From the NCBI GenBank assembly GCA_022616275.1, contig JAKEFB010000237.1:1-55866 (forward strand): DNA of 55,866 nt. The letters run 5' to 3'. Of this stretch, positions 15,789 through 23,631 are shown in pieces; position 1 is the stretch's first letter; every line of letters begins with the position of its first letter. The notes beneath the pieces were generated by a model. It saw only the letters and a list, made by a program, of their open reading frames with translations. It ran no database searches and was not told the origin of the DNA. The stretch is from Chloroflexota bacterium (GTDB taxonomy: Bacteria; Chloroflexota; Anaerolineae; Promineifilales; Promineifilaceae). The translations under genes were made by a program, and so were the position numbers.

Positions 15789-16130
15789 ATGACCCACCAG
15801 GGATTTGCCACCACGACGCGCGGCCTGCGGCGCGACACCCCGCCCATGCGCCTGTTTGAAAAGGCCAAACACACCGATTTCTTCCGCATGATCGTCGAAG
15901 GGGTGCTGGCCGAGACCGGCTACCACGCCTACCTGACGACACTGGAGCGGAACAACCTGATGCCCGGCCAGTGCCGGGGCGTGGCCCTGCTGAAACAGGA
16001 CGAGTCGCGCCACATCGCCTACGGCGTCTTCCTCTTGTTCCGGCTGCTGGCGGCCGACGATGGCCTATGGGCTGTGGTTGAAGAGACGATGAACACGCTG
16101 TTGGGGCCGGCTTGGCAATTGAGTAATTAG
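15789..16130 (+). pseudogene. Internally deleted R2-like ligand-binding oxidase (R2lox) remnant
   Basis: The 113-residue frame opens with HQGFATTTRGLRRDTPPMRL and FEKAK, like the N-terminus of R2lox (ferritin-like Mn/Fe oxidases). It then jumps to HTDFFR, like the helix after the EEAKH metal ligand, and again to MIVEGVLAETGYHAY and DESRHIAYG, the second ligand pair. About 130 residues of the four-helix bundle are missing, apparently in two in-frame steps. The C-terminal 80 or so residues are also gone, with the stop supplied by the heptamer hairpin. The first ligand Glu and its helix are absent, so no working metal site can form. Recognition is by remembered family sequence, not by search. 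Confidence 0.65.
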
Positions 16131-16160
16131 TAATTACCGAATTACTAATTACTCAATTGC
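16115..16160. repeat. Perfect 20-bp inverted repeat of TAATTAG heptamers
   Basis: 16115-16134 and 16141-16160 are exact complements with a 6-nt loop (TACCGA). The left arm encodes QLSN-stop for the plus-strand R2lox remnant. The right arm encodes the same QLSN-stop for the convergent minus-strand hydrolase. Units repeat in steps of seven bases (AATTGAG, TAATTAG, TAATTAC). Confidence 0.9.
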
Positions 16161-16885
16161 TCCCCTGCTGCCGCCACCAATCCCTTAAACAACCCCAACA
16201 TCCCCGGGTCGTCGTGGATCAGGTTTTCCGGGTGCCACTGGACGCCGACGGCGAAGGGGTGGCCGGGTATCTCCACTCCCTCAATCAGGCCGTCGGGGGC
16301 ACAGGCGGTGGCCACCAGGTCGGCGGCCAGCCGGCGGACGGCCTGGTGGTGCAGGCTGTTGACCCAGGTGTGGCTCTTGCCCAGTTGGCCGGCCAGCCGG
16401 GAGCCGGGCTGGACGTCCACCGTGTGGGCCAGGTGGGTACGGGGCAGGTCGTTGGGCGCCTGGTGGACCACCTCGCTGGGCGCCAGGCTAGGGATGTCTT
16501 CCCACAGCGTGCCGCCCAGGGCGACGTTAAAGACCTGGATACCCCGGCAAATGGCCAGGAAGGGCTTGCCGTCCCGGGCGGCCGAGCGGGCCATGAAGAA
16601 TTCGGTCCGGTCCCGCTCCGGGTCAATGCCCCACATAGTCGGGTGCATCTGGCCGTTGTAAACGCCTGGCTCTATGTCTCCCCCGCCCGGCAAGAGCACG
16701 CCGTCAATTCGCTCAAAAACTGTTTGCAGATCCTCGTCGCTCAGGCCCAAAGGAATGAGCAGGGGAGTACCCCCAGCGGCCGAAATAGCCTCCACATAAG
16801 AAGGCATCAGACCGTACATATCAATCGGCCGCTCCTGGGTGATGGTCTTGCGGTAAGTGGTGCAACCAATGATTGGGCGTTTCAT
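16145..16885 (-). CDS. Gamma-glutamyl-GABA hydrolase-like class I glutamine amidotransferase (peptidase C26)
   Basis: A 246-residue cytoplasmic hydrolase of the PuuD/C26 family, which cleaves gamma-glutamyl amide bonds (gamma-glutamyl-GABA in the putrescine pathway). The oxyanion turn LLPGGGDI (64-71), nucleophile Cys113 in AICRGIQ and the His218/Glu220 pair in VQWHPE are intact, as is the NSLHHQA block (176-182). Length is normal. No polyamine genes lie nearby, so the true substrate may be another gamma-glutamyl compound. The last four residues QLSN come from the heptamer repeat shared with the convergent remnant. rplS ends 16 bases upstream, so it may be co-transcribed behind it. Confidence 0.9.
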   Translation of the reverse strand: MKRPIIGCTTYRKTITQERPIDMYGLMPSYVEAISAAGGTPLLIPLGLSDEDLQTVFERIDGVLLPGGGDIEPGVYNGQMHPTMWGIDPERDRTEFFMARSAARDGKPFLAICRGIQVFNVALGGTLWEDIPSLAPSEVVHQAPNDLPRTHLAHTVDVQPGSRLAGQLGKSHTWVNSLHHQAVRRLAADLVATACAPDGLIEGVEIPGHPFAVGVQWHPENLIHDDPGMLGLFKGLVAAAGEQLSN

Positions 16886-16900
16886 TCCTGTGACTGTTAG

Positions 16901-17254
16901 TTAACTGGTCTGCTTTTCGCGTAGCCGGGCCGACTTGCCGCTGCGGTTACGCAGGTAATACAGTTGGGCGCGGCGCACGTGGCCGTGGCGATGCACCTCG
17001 ACCTTCTCAATCAGTGGCGAGCGCAGCAAGAACGTTCTCTCCACACCCACGCCGTTGGAAGCAATCCGGCGCACGGTAAAGTTGGCCTGGTTGCCGCCCT
17101 TGCGTAGCCGAATAATCGTGCCGCGTACCAGTTGAATACGCTCCCGTTTGCCCTCGACAATACGCAAATGGATCGTGACTGTATCACCCGCACGCAGTTC
17201 TGGCAGCTCTTCGTTGGCCGGCGTATCAAAAGCCTTCAATAATAAGTCAGACAT
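16901..17254 (-). CDS. rplS: 50S ribosomal protein L19
   Basis: A 117-residue ribosomal protein at the 30S-50S interface. The family blocks are present: [51 protein letters not shown], then [23 protein letters not shown]. The chosen start is ATG 17254; an upstream in-frame GTG (17269) is itself part of the GGAGG ribosome-binding site eight bases ahead. Its usual partners rpsP, rimM and trmD are absent, so here the gene is separated from that operon. A C26 hydrolase follows 16 bases downstream. Confidence 0.96.
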   Translation of the reverse strand: MSDLLLKAFDTPANEELPELRAGDTVTIHLRIVEGKRERIQLVRGTIIRLRKGGNQANFTVRRIASNGVGVERTFLLRSPLIEKVEVHRHGHVRRAQLYYLRNRSGKSARLREKQTS

Positions 17255-17295
17255 CAGGTTGTCCTCCACCTGGTTTTACAACTCGCATAAAAGTA

Positions 17296-17310
17296 GCCCG
17301 CCAGGCGGGC
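17296..17310 (-). promoter_or_regulatory. Small GC hairpin in the rplS leader
   Basis: GCCCGC-CAG-GCGGGC forms a 6-bp stem 42 bases upstream of the rplS start. It lies in the expected 5' untranslated region of rplS and could be a leader element or a chance structure. Bases 17311-17444 hold nothing else that I recognise. Confidence 0.3.
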
Positions 17311-17444
17311 CAGAAAGTGAAATATATCACGGACAACACAATCTGGCAACCAAAAACAAGCTTTCAAGTTGCTAACGGCTCATCTTGCAATTCACTGGGA
17401 TGCAGCCACAAGTAGTCACGCACCGCCAGTTGCATCCGGTCAAT

Positions 17445-20400
17445 CTACTTGGTTACTAATGGCAGGACAACAAACTCGGCCGCCCCCGTCCTCAACCGAT
17501 CCCCACTGTCCACATCATACAGCCCCACCCGCAGACTCAACCCCCCGGCCGGCAGTTCGGCCGGCAGAGCCAGGTTGTGGGTGTCTACGATGTATTCACG
17601 GGGCGCCCAGCCGGTGGTCGGCCGGCTCCAGGCGGCCGGCTCGGCGTCTGACTGGGCTACAATTTGGCCTGTCTCATCTACCAGGTGAACGAAGACCCGG
17701 TAACTCACCGCCATTTCGGCCAACCCCTGCCACACCAGCGTCACGGTGAGCGGGGAGTCCGGCGCAGGCCCGGCCGGCTCCAGCGTGACGCCGGCCAGCC
17801 GGGCCTGCGCCTCAAAGACGGCGTCCACGGCCGTGGTGTAAGCCGGCTCGTCGAAGACCCGGTCGGGGGCGTGGATGGCCAGCGTTCCCAGCGCCACCCC
17901 CTCAAGCGCCAACTGGTACTGGCCGCCGGCCAGCCCCGCCGCCAGGCGGAGCAGGTGTTGCCCGCGCACTCGCTCCCCGGCCGGCCACCCGGCCGGCGGA
18001 TAATCGGCCCGCGCGGGGGGGAGAAGCCAGCTTTGGGCCGCCCGGCCGGCCGCGTCCAGCAGTTGCAGTTCCAGCGTGGCGGGAGTTTCCTGAGCGCCGG
18101 CCAGCTTTTCCCAGAAAAAAGTCAGCAGCAGATGTTCGCCCGGCAGGGCTTCCTGCCTGTCCTGGTTATAGCCCAGCAAGAGCAGCCCGGCGACGGCCTC
18201 CTGCTGGGGATACTGCGGCTGGAACTGCGGCGGCGTCTCTGGCCGGCTGACCGTGATCTGGCCAATAACGGCCGTGGGGCCGGCAGCCGTGCCATCCGGC
18301 CGGCGCAGGGTGAGAGGCTGCAAGTTGGCCAGGTCAAAGAGGGTCAGAACGACGTCGTAGCGGCCGGGCGGCGTGCCGGGGAACACAGTTACCTCCCAAC
18401 TATCCCAGGCCCACTGCCCCGCCAGCCACAAGTTGGTGACGGCCGTATCCTCGTACAGGCGCGGCCGGAACGTTTCCTTGTCACTCCAGGCCAGCCCCTC
18501 CGGCCCCACCAGCCAGACGTTGGACTGGTAGCGGCCGGCCGGCCGGCTGTCCACCTGCCAGGCCAGGTCTATGGTAAAAGCGTCGCCGGCCGCCACTCGC
18601 TCCCGGTCCAGGTTATAGCCGGCCAGGCGCAGCCCGGCCGCCTGAAGCTCGGCCGGATAACTCACCGGGGGTGGGGCCGGCTGGCGGAGTGGGGTATCCA
18701 CCCGGTCTACGACGAATAGCTTGAGGGCCAGCATGGCCAGGGCCACGCCCAGGAAAGGGAGCAGTGCCGCGCCGGCCTGTCGTCGGCCAACCAGAACGGC
18801 CGGGCGCCGGCCGGGGCGCTGGCCAGCCAGGGCTACGACTGTAACGGCAAAACCGGCCAGGGAGACGATAGTGACAAAGAGGAAAGTGGCCCGCAGCGGC
18901 GTCAGCTCCCAACGCACTTCGACCGTGTGCCGGCCGGCCGGCACGGGAAAGGTCAATAACCCTTCGGGCACAGTAGGAGTTATGGGGACAGGCCGGCCAT
19001 CTACCGTAGCCTGCCAGCCGGGGAAGGCAAAGCTGAGATAGCGGGCCTGGAAGGTTGCCGGGCTATCCACGGCGACCTGGACACCAATGGGCCAGGTAGC
19101 CAGGATGTCGGCCGTCGCCCCTGCCGGCAGGGCAGCCAGGTCGAAGCGTTGCGGCGGCCGGCCGGCCTGGTAATCGGCTTCCAGCGGCGAACCATCCGGG
19201 CGAAGCTGGACAGTTTTAGGGAAGTAGCTGCCGGCCGGGTCTACGCCCACCAGGCCGGTGCGGCGTTCGTAGGCGTGGACGGTATTGATAGTCGGGTAAG
19301 GCTCATCCTGGCAGTAAAAGGGGTAGAGGCCAGGTAAGGCTTCCAGTAACAGCAGGGCCACGGCCAGGGCGGCCAGGTGGGGCAGGCGCCGGCCTGGAAA
19401 AACCCCGCAGGTTGGGGCACGGAACGTGCCCTTAGAAACCTGCGGGGTTTGGTCTACGAGCGGCGCGGCAAACGGCAAGCCGGCCAGAAAGGCTACCGGC
19501 AGGGCCGCCCGGCCGATAAAGCGCCAGGGAAATTGAACAAATTCGATCAGCGGCAGGTGGTCCCATAACGGCCGGGACAGAGGCAAGGCCATCAACAACA
19601 GCCCCACCGCAGCCAGGGCCATCATCAGGCCATGGCCGCGCTGTTCAAACCTCATCGCGCGCAGCAAACTCAGGACACCCAGCAGCGCCAGGCCGGCCGG
19701 CGCCCAACCCAGGCGAATCGGCAGCGGCGGGTTCAGCAGGGTCGGGTCTTCCGGGACCGCCGGGGCCAGGATTTCGGCCAGGCTGGTAAAATTAAAACGG
19801 TAGTCGTTGTTGCGGGCGGTCACCGACTGGCTGATAGTAATTTCGTCCAGCTCCGCCAGGGCCGGGCCGAGGTAAAAGCTACTCAGCCCCAGCCCCAGGC
19901 TCACCAACAGCGCCAGGCGGGCCAGCGCCGTCCGCCAGGTAAGCTGTCGCAGCCAGCCCACGGCCAGCAGATAGACCAGAAAAAGGGGGGTAAAGAGAAG
20001 TAGAGAGATATTGTGGCTGAGCGCCAGGAGGGCCAGTCCCAGCGTGGACAGGACGAAAGGCCAGGCCGTCCCCTGAAGGATAAAACGCCGGCCGGCCCAG
20101 AGGAGAACAGGCAGCAGGGGCAGGGCCAGCGACTCCGGCTGGTTGCCCCGGACCAGGGCGTCTACCAATTGGTAGGGCGCGGCCATATAGGCGACGGCCG
20201 CCACCAGTCCGGCGGCCGGCCCCAAGACGTCCCGCACCCAGAGGAAGGTAAACCAGCCGGCCGCCAGGAGGCAGAGGGTATAAAAGAGATTAATAGCCGC
20301 CGGCAGCGGCAGCCCCAGGAGGTGGGGCAGCAGGCTCAGGTATAGCGGTGCGGCTTCCCGGTAAAGGAGGAAGGGATAGCCGTAACCGAAGGCCAGGTCG

Positions 20401-20597
20401 GGCAGCCAGCGGGAAAAGGGCAGGCCGCTTTCCCAGGCGTAGCGCAGCGCCGCCACCCGGTGATAGTGAAGGTGGCCGTCGTGGGTGCAGAGGCTATCCG
20501 TCCAGCGCAGCAGCGGCGTCACCAGGGGCAGGCCCAGGAGGGCTACCAACAAGCTGTAAGCCAGTGGGGTTCGTCGTAACGACTTTAACCGTTTCAT
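17445..20597 (-). CDS. Large membrane protein, PTPS-related type, with beta-sandwich tail
   Basis: A 1050-residue polytopic membrane protein. Residues about 10-430 carry roughly ten hydrophobic helices and the conserved first-loop region (DGHLHYHRVAALRYAWESG, then LPDLAFGYGYPFLLY) typical of the bacterial family labelled 6-pyruvoyl-tetrahydropterin-synthase-related membrane proteins, which resemble GT-C glycosyltransferases. A further helix lies near 565, and after about residue 640 come three beta-sandwich modules, each with pairs such as LVWQ and FVHLVDETG and ending VGLYD. It probably handles lipid-linked sugars at the outer face of the membrane; the reaction is unknown. It is downstream of the GT-C gene in a likely operon. 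A 51-base palindromic element is carried in frame between membrane segments (19400-19450). Confidence 0.75.
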   Translation of the reverse strand: MKRLKSLRRTPLAYSLLVALLGLPLVTPLLRWTDSLCTHDGHLHYHRVAALRYAWESGLPFSRWLPDLAFGYGYPFLLYREAAPLYLSLLPHLLGLPLPAAINLFYTLCLLAAGWFTFLWVRDVLGPAAGLVAAVAYMAAPYQLVDALVRGNQPESLALPLLPVLLWAGRRFILQGTAWPFVLSTLGLALLALSHNISLLLFTPLFLVYLLAVGWLRQLTWRTALARLALLVSLGLGLSSFYLGPALAELDEITISQSVTARNNDYRFNFTSLAEILAPAVPEDPTLLNPPLPIRLGWAPAGLALLGVLSLLRAMRFEQRGHGLMMALAAVGLLLMALPLSRPLWDHLPLIEFVQFPWRFIGRAALPVAFLAGLPFAAPLVDQTPQVSKGTFRAPTCGVFPGRRLPHLAALAVALLLLEALPGLYPFYCQDEPYPTINTVHAYERRTGLVGVDPAGSYFPKTVQLRPDGSPLEADYQAGRPPQRFDLAALPAGATADILATWPIGVQVAVDSPATFQARYLSFAFPGWQATVDGRPVPITPTVPEGLLTFPVPAGRHTVEVRWELTPLRATFLFVTIVSLAGFAVTVVALAGQRPGRRPAVLVGRRQAGAALLPFLGVALAMLALKLFVVDRVDTPLRQPAPPPVSYPAELQAAGLRLAGYNLDRERVAAGDAFTIDLAWQVDSRPAGRYQSNVWLVGPEGLAWSDKETFRPRLYEDTAVTNLWLAGQWAWDSWEVTVFPGTPPGRYDVVLTLFDLANLQPLTLRRPDGTAAGPTAVIGQITVSRPETPPQFQPQYPQQEAVAGLLLLGYNQDRQEALPGEHLLLTFFWEKLAGAQETPATLELQLLDAAGRAAQSWLLPPARADYPPAGWPAGERVRGQHLLRLAAGLAGGQYQLALEGVALGTLAIHAPDRVFDEPAYTTAVDAVFEAQARLAGVTLEPAGPAPDSPLTVTLVWQGLAEMAVSYRVFVHLVDETGQIVAQSDAEPAAWSRPTTGWAPREYIVDTHNLALPAELPAGGLSLRVGLYDVDSGDRLRTGAAEFVVLPLVTK
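19400..19450. repeat. Palindromic repeat inserted in frame inside a coding region
   Basis: Outer arms 19400-19413 (AAACCCCGCAGGTT) and 19437-19450 are exact complements. Inner arms 19415-19421 (GGGCACG) and 19425-19431 also pair. The element is 51 bases long, a multiple of three, and contributes about 17 residues (TPQVSKGTFRAPTCGVF) to a loop of the membrane protein without breaking its frame. Confidence 0.8.
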
Positions 20598-20616
20598 CGT
20601 TGAAGGGCTGCTTCAA

Positions 20617-20640
20617 GCCGGGCGCCGGCCGGCGCCCGGC
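20617..20640. repeat. 24-base perfect GC palindrome between two operon genes
   Basis: GCCGGGCGCC-GGCC-GGCGCCCGGC is fully self-complementary. It lies ten bases beyond the stop of the GT-C gene and 20 bases before the next minus-strand start. It lacks a T-run, so it may attenuate rather than end transcription. Confidence 0.6.
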
Positions 20641-20649
20641 CTGCTTCCG

Positions 20650-23631
20650 TCACGGAACGGTAATCTCCACCAGGTATTGGTCATCAGGTAGCAGCGCGCC
20701 CCCGGCCGTGGCCGCCGGTAAGCGCCAGCCGTTGGCCACGTCGTACAGGCCCACAGCAATCGTATAGCCGCCGGCGGCCGGGGCCGGCAGTTCGTACCCC
20801 TCCACAACCACCTGGCCCGGGGCCCAGTTCGTCGTTGCTTCGGCCGGGGCCCGGTCTACCTGGCTGAGAATATTGCCGGCCGTATCGCGCAGGTGGATAA
20901 AGACGGTGTACGGCCGGCCGGCCGGCGCTATCGCCTGCCAGGTCAGCGCCAGGTGGATTTTACCATCGGCTATACCGGCCTCGACCTGCTGCAAAAAGGC
21001 CAGGTCGGCAAATCGGACCATCAGCGGTTCCAGCCCGGCCGGCAGGTCAAAACGGCGTTCCCGGGCTACCACTTCCAGTTGTCCCAGGGAAATCGCCTCC
21101 GGCCACTGGGTCTGGCCCGTTTCGTTGCGGAGCTGCACAGCCAGGGGGTAGCGCCCGGCCGGTAGCTCGACAGGAACACGCCAGGTGGGGCGAATCTGGT
21201 AGGTCTGGCCGGGTAACCAGCCAGTGGTTTCCAGGGGCGCCAGAGCGCTGGCCGGTCCCAACTGTAGTTCCAGATTGCCGGCTGGCGGCGTCGCCGGCCC
21301 CTGGTCCCACCACAACTCCAGCGTCAGCAGGTCGCCGTTGCCCACCTGGGTGGGCAGGTCGCCATAGCCGGCCAGTTCCTTCTCGCCGGGCAAAGGATGG
21401 GGGATGGCAATCAGTGGCTGGCTGGCCGGCGGGTCGAGTGTAAAAGTTGCCAGGGGCACGACCGTGCCGGCAAAGCGGCCGTCCTCCAGGAAAGCCCCTA
21501 ACTGCGCTCCCTGGCTGTCAAACAGGCTGGCCGCCAGGGTGTATTCGCCGGGTGGCAGGGTGGGGGGGACGGCTTGCAAGTAATAGACGACCTGGGTCGC
21601 ACCGGCCGGCCAGTAACGGGCCGGGTGGTCTTCTTCGTTTAGCAGAGCCGTCTCCTGGCCGGCCCAGACCTGGCCGGTCTCGTCCAGCAAGGCCAGGCGT
21701 AGTTGAAAATCGGCCGGCTGGAGGACCTGCCAGCCCAGGACAGCCTGGACCCGGCCCGGCCAGGTGGCCGGAACTGCCCCGGCCGAAACCAGTTGCACCG
21801 CCTGGTTGAACCGAAAAAAGCGTGGCCCGGCCGCCAGGGGTTGGAGCGCCAGATCGGCCGCGTCCAGGCCGGTATAGACGGCTGCCTGGGGCACTGCTCC
21901 GAAACGCAGGCTGTAAGCGACAGACGCCTCGCCCAGGGCGACTGGCCGGGGAAGGCCGGTCGCCGGGTCCGGCTGGAAAGCGGCCGGGTTGAACTGCCAG
22001 TCCTGGCTGACATAAAGCAAAGCATCCCCGCTTTGCAGCCGGGAGAACGCTTCTGTCTTCAAAAGCAAAACCGGCCCGGGGTAAAAGGGAGCGGTCGCCG
22101 GGATGTTGCTGGTAAAGAGCGCCCGGCCGGCCGGGTCCGGCGTCGTTTCGGCCAGCCAGCGGGCCGCCGCGCCGGCCGCTTCACCCCAGCCCACAGGCAG
22201 CGCCGTCTGGGCCGCGGCCGGACCACCCAATAGCCAGTTATAGGCCAGCAGCGGGTAGGGGAGAGCGACCAGCCAATAAAGCACTTGCAGCAGGAGCAAG
22301 GCCAGGGCCGGCCATCGGGCGATGGTTGGCCATCGCCTGACAGCCAGCCACCGGCCGCGCCCCAACTGCGCTACGCCCCAACCGGCCACGAGAACCAGCG
22401 GCAGAACGGCCGGCAGGGCGTAGCGGTCATACCGTTTGGCTGGCAGGTTGATTAAGACGATAAAACCCAGGCTGAACAGTAGCAGCCCGGCCACCTGCCC
22501 GGCTCCGCCGGCCTGAACGGGTCGTTGGCGGCGCAGCCCCGGCCGGATCAGCCGGTAAACGGCCAGGCTCACCCCGGCCAGCAACCCCAGGGTGACGGCC
22601 GGGGAAAGGCGAAACAGAATAGCCACCGGGTAAAAGGCCAGCCCCGGCTCCAGTATCACCTGGCCCAGAAAAAAGGTCGGCCGGATGGCGCTGTCCACCA
22701 GCCGGTCGGCCAGGCGACTGGTCATCCCCACCACCCGGTCCGGGGCAGCCCAACTCGCCGGCAGGAGGAGGAGCAGGCTGGCCAGCGCTGCCCCAGCCCA
22801 GGCCAGCGCCGGCCGCAGGGACAGGCGGAGGACCGGGAGTATGCGATTGGCCAGGCCAACCGTATGCCCGCCAAATTGAAAGGCGCTGGCTCGCCAGGCC
22901 CGCCACAGGAACGCGGCCGGAACCGCCACCCCCAACCACAGGCCGGGCGTCTTGGACAGGATAGCCAGCGTGGTGGTAATGCCGGCCAGGATCGCCCGGG
23001 AAAGGTCTATAGCCGGCTGCTCCGCCTCCCGGGCCGGCAAGGCCAGAAGAAAGGTGATGAGCATAAAGGTGGCCAGTAGAGCATCCAGGTGTAGCAACCC
23101 GGCCAGGCCACTGGCAAAAGGGTCCAGCGCCAATAAGAGCGCCCCCAGGACGGCCGGCCACGTCCCCAGCCGGCTCCGGGCCAGGGCGTAAATCGCCACC
23201 ACGCCCAGACCGTTCACTAGGGCCACGGCCAGCCGGGCCGGCCCCAGGAAAACGGCCAGGTGTTGGAAAGCCGCGCTGTTGTCCGGGGAGAGCCAGTAGA
23301 GCCGGTTCAGCCACTCCAGGTGGACGCGGGCTTCCGGTTGCAGCCAAAGTTGAAACTGGATGGCGACGGCCCCTAGCCAGGTGGTAGTGACCCCAGGATG
23401 GCCGGTGCGGATGGTGGCCGGCCAGTCGGCGGCCAGCAACGCCTGGCGGAAGAGAAGGCTGCGATAAACCCACATTGGCTCGTCAGGGGTGACGTAGCGG
23501 CCGAGGGCTACCAGGCGCGCCGCCAGGGCCAGCGCGCCCAGGAGGAAGGGAAAAAGCCGGGTAATGGGAGGGAGAGCGGCGACCTTCGGTCGCTGGGAGA
23601 GGGGGAGAGAGGGTGGCTTAGAGATAGCCAA
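20650..23631 (-). CDS. GT-C-fold glycosyltransferase (GT39/ArnT-like) with beta-sandwich tail
   Basis: A 993-residue membrane glycosyltransferase. The first periplasmic loop has the acidic catalytic motif YVTPDEPMW (about residues 47-55), as in enzymes that use polyprenyl-phosphate sugars, and about a dozen transmembrane helices follow to roughly residue 470. The second half is exoplasmic and beta-rich, with repeats of WW/LTW plus VFIHLRDTAGN and ending AVGLYDVANGWRLP, like the modules of the next gene. Its start (TTG 23631) overlaps the end of the phosphatase-superfamily gene by 14 bases, which implies translational coupling. TTG is an inferred start with no clear Shine-Dalgarno. The acceptor could be protein, lipid or glycan. 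Confidence 0.82.
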   Translation of the reverse strand: MAISKPPSLPLSQRPKVAALPPITRLFPFLLGALALAARLVALGRYVTPDEPMWVYRSLLFRQALLAADWPATIRTGHPGVTTTWLGAVAIQFQLWLQPEARVHLEWLNRLYWLSPDNSAAFQHLAVFLGPARLAVALVNGLGVVAIYALARSRLGTWPAVLGALLLALDPFASGLAGLLHLDALLATFMLITFLLALPAREAEQPAIDLSRAILAGITTTLAILSKTPGLWLGVAVPAAFLWRAWRASAFQFGGHTVGLANRILPVLRLSLRPALAWAGAALASLLLLLPASWAAPDRVVGMTSRLADRLVDSAIRPTFFLGQVILEPGLAFYPVAILFRLSPAVTLGLLAGVSLAVYRLIRPGLRRQRPVQAGGAGQVAGLLLFSLGFIVLINLPAKRYDRYALPAVLPLVLVAGWGVAQLGRGRWLAVRRWPTIARWPALALLLLQVLYWLVALPYPLLAYNWLLGGPAAAQTALPVGWGEAAGAAARWLAETTPDPAGRALFTSNIPATAPFYPGPVLLLKTEAFSRLQSGDALLYVSQDWQFNPAAFQPDPATGLPRPVALGEASVAYSLRFGAVPQAAVYTGLDAADLALQPLAAGPRFFRFNQAVQLVSAGAVPATWPGRVQAVLGWQVLQPADFQLRLALLDETGQVWAGQETALLNEEDHPARYWPAGATQVVYYLQAVPPTLPPGEYTLAASLFDSQGAQLGAFLEDGRFAGTVVPLATFTLDPPASQPLIAIPHPLPGEKELAGYGDLPTQVGNGDLLTLELWWDQGPATPPAGNLELQLGPASALAPLETTGWLPGQTYQIRPTWRVPVELPAGRYPLAVQLRNETGQTQWPEAISLGQLEVVARERRFDLPAGLEPLMVRFADLAFLQQVEAGIADGKIHLALTWQAIAPAGRPYTVFIHLRDTAGNILSQVDRAPAEATTNWAPGQVVVEGYELPAPAAGGYTIAVGLYDVANGWRLPAATAGGALLPDDQYLVEITVP

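Noticed and set aside
18000-18700. Tandem DNA repeat in the beta-sandwich modules
   Set aside because: The modules are similar only at protein pattern level; the DNA shows no direct repeat beyond GGCCGG richness.
20348-23079. Several plus-strand frames of 140-185 codons opposite the GT-C genes
   Set aside because: Gly/Arg/Pro-rich low-complexity translations typical of GC-rich antisense frames.
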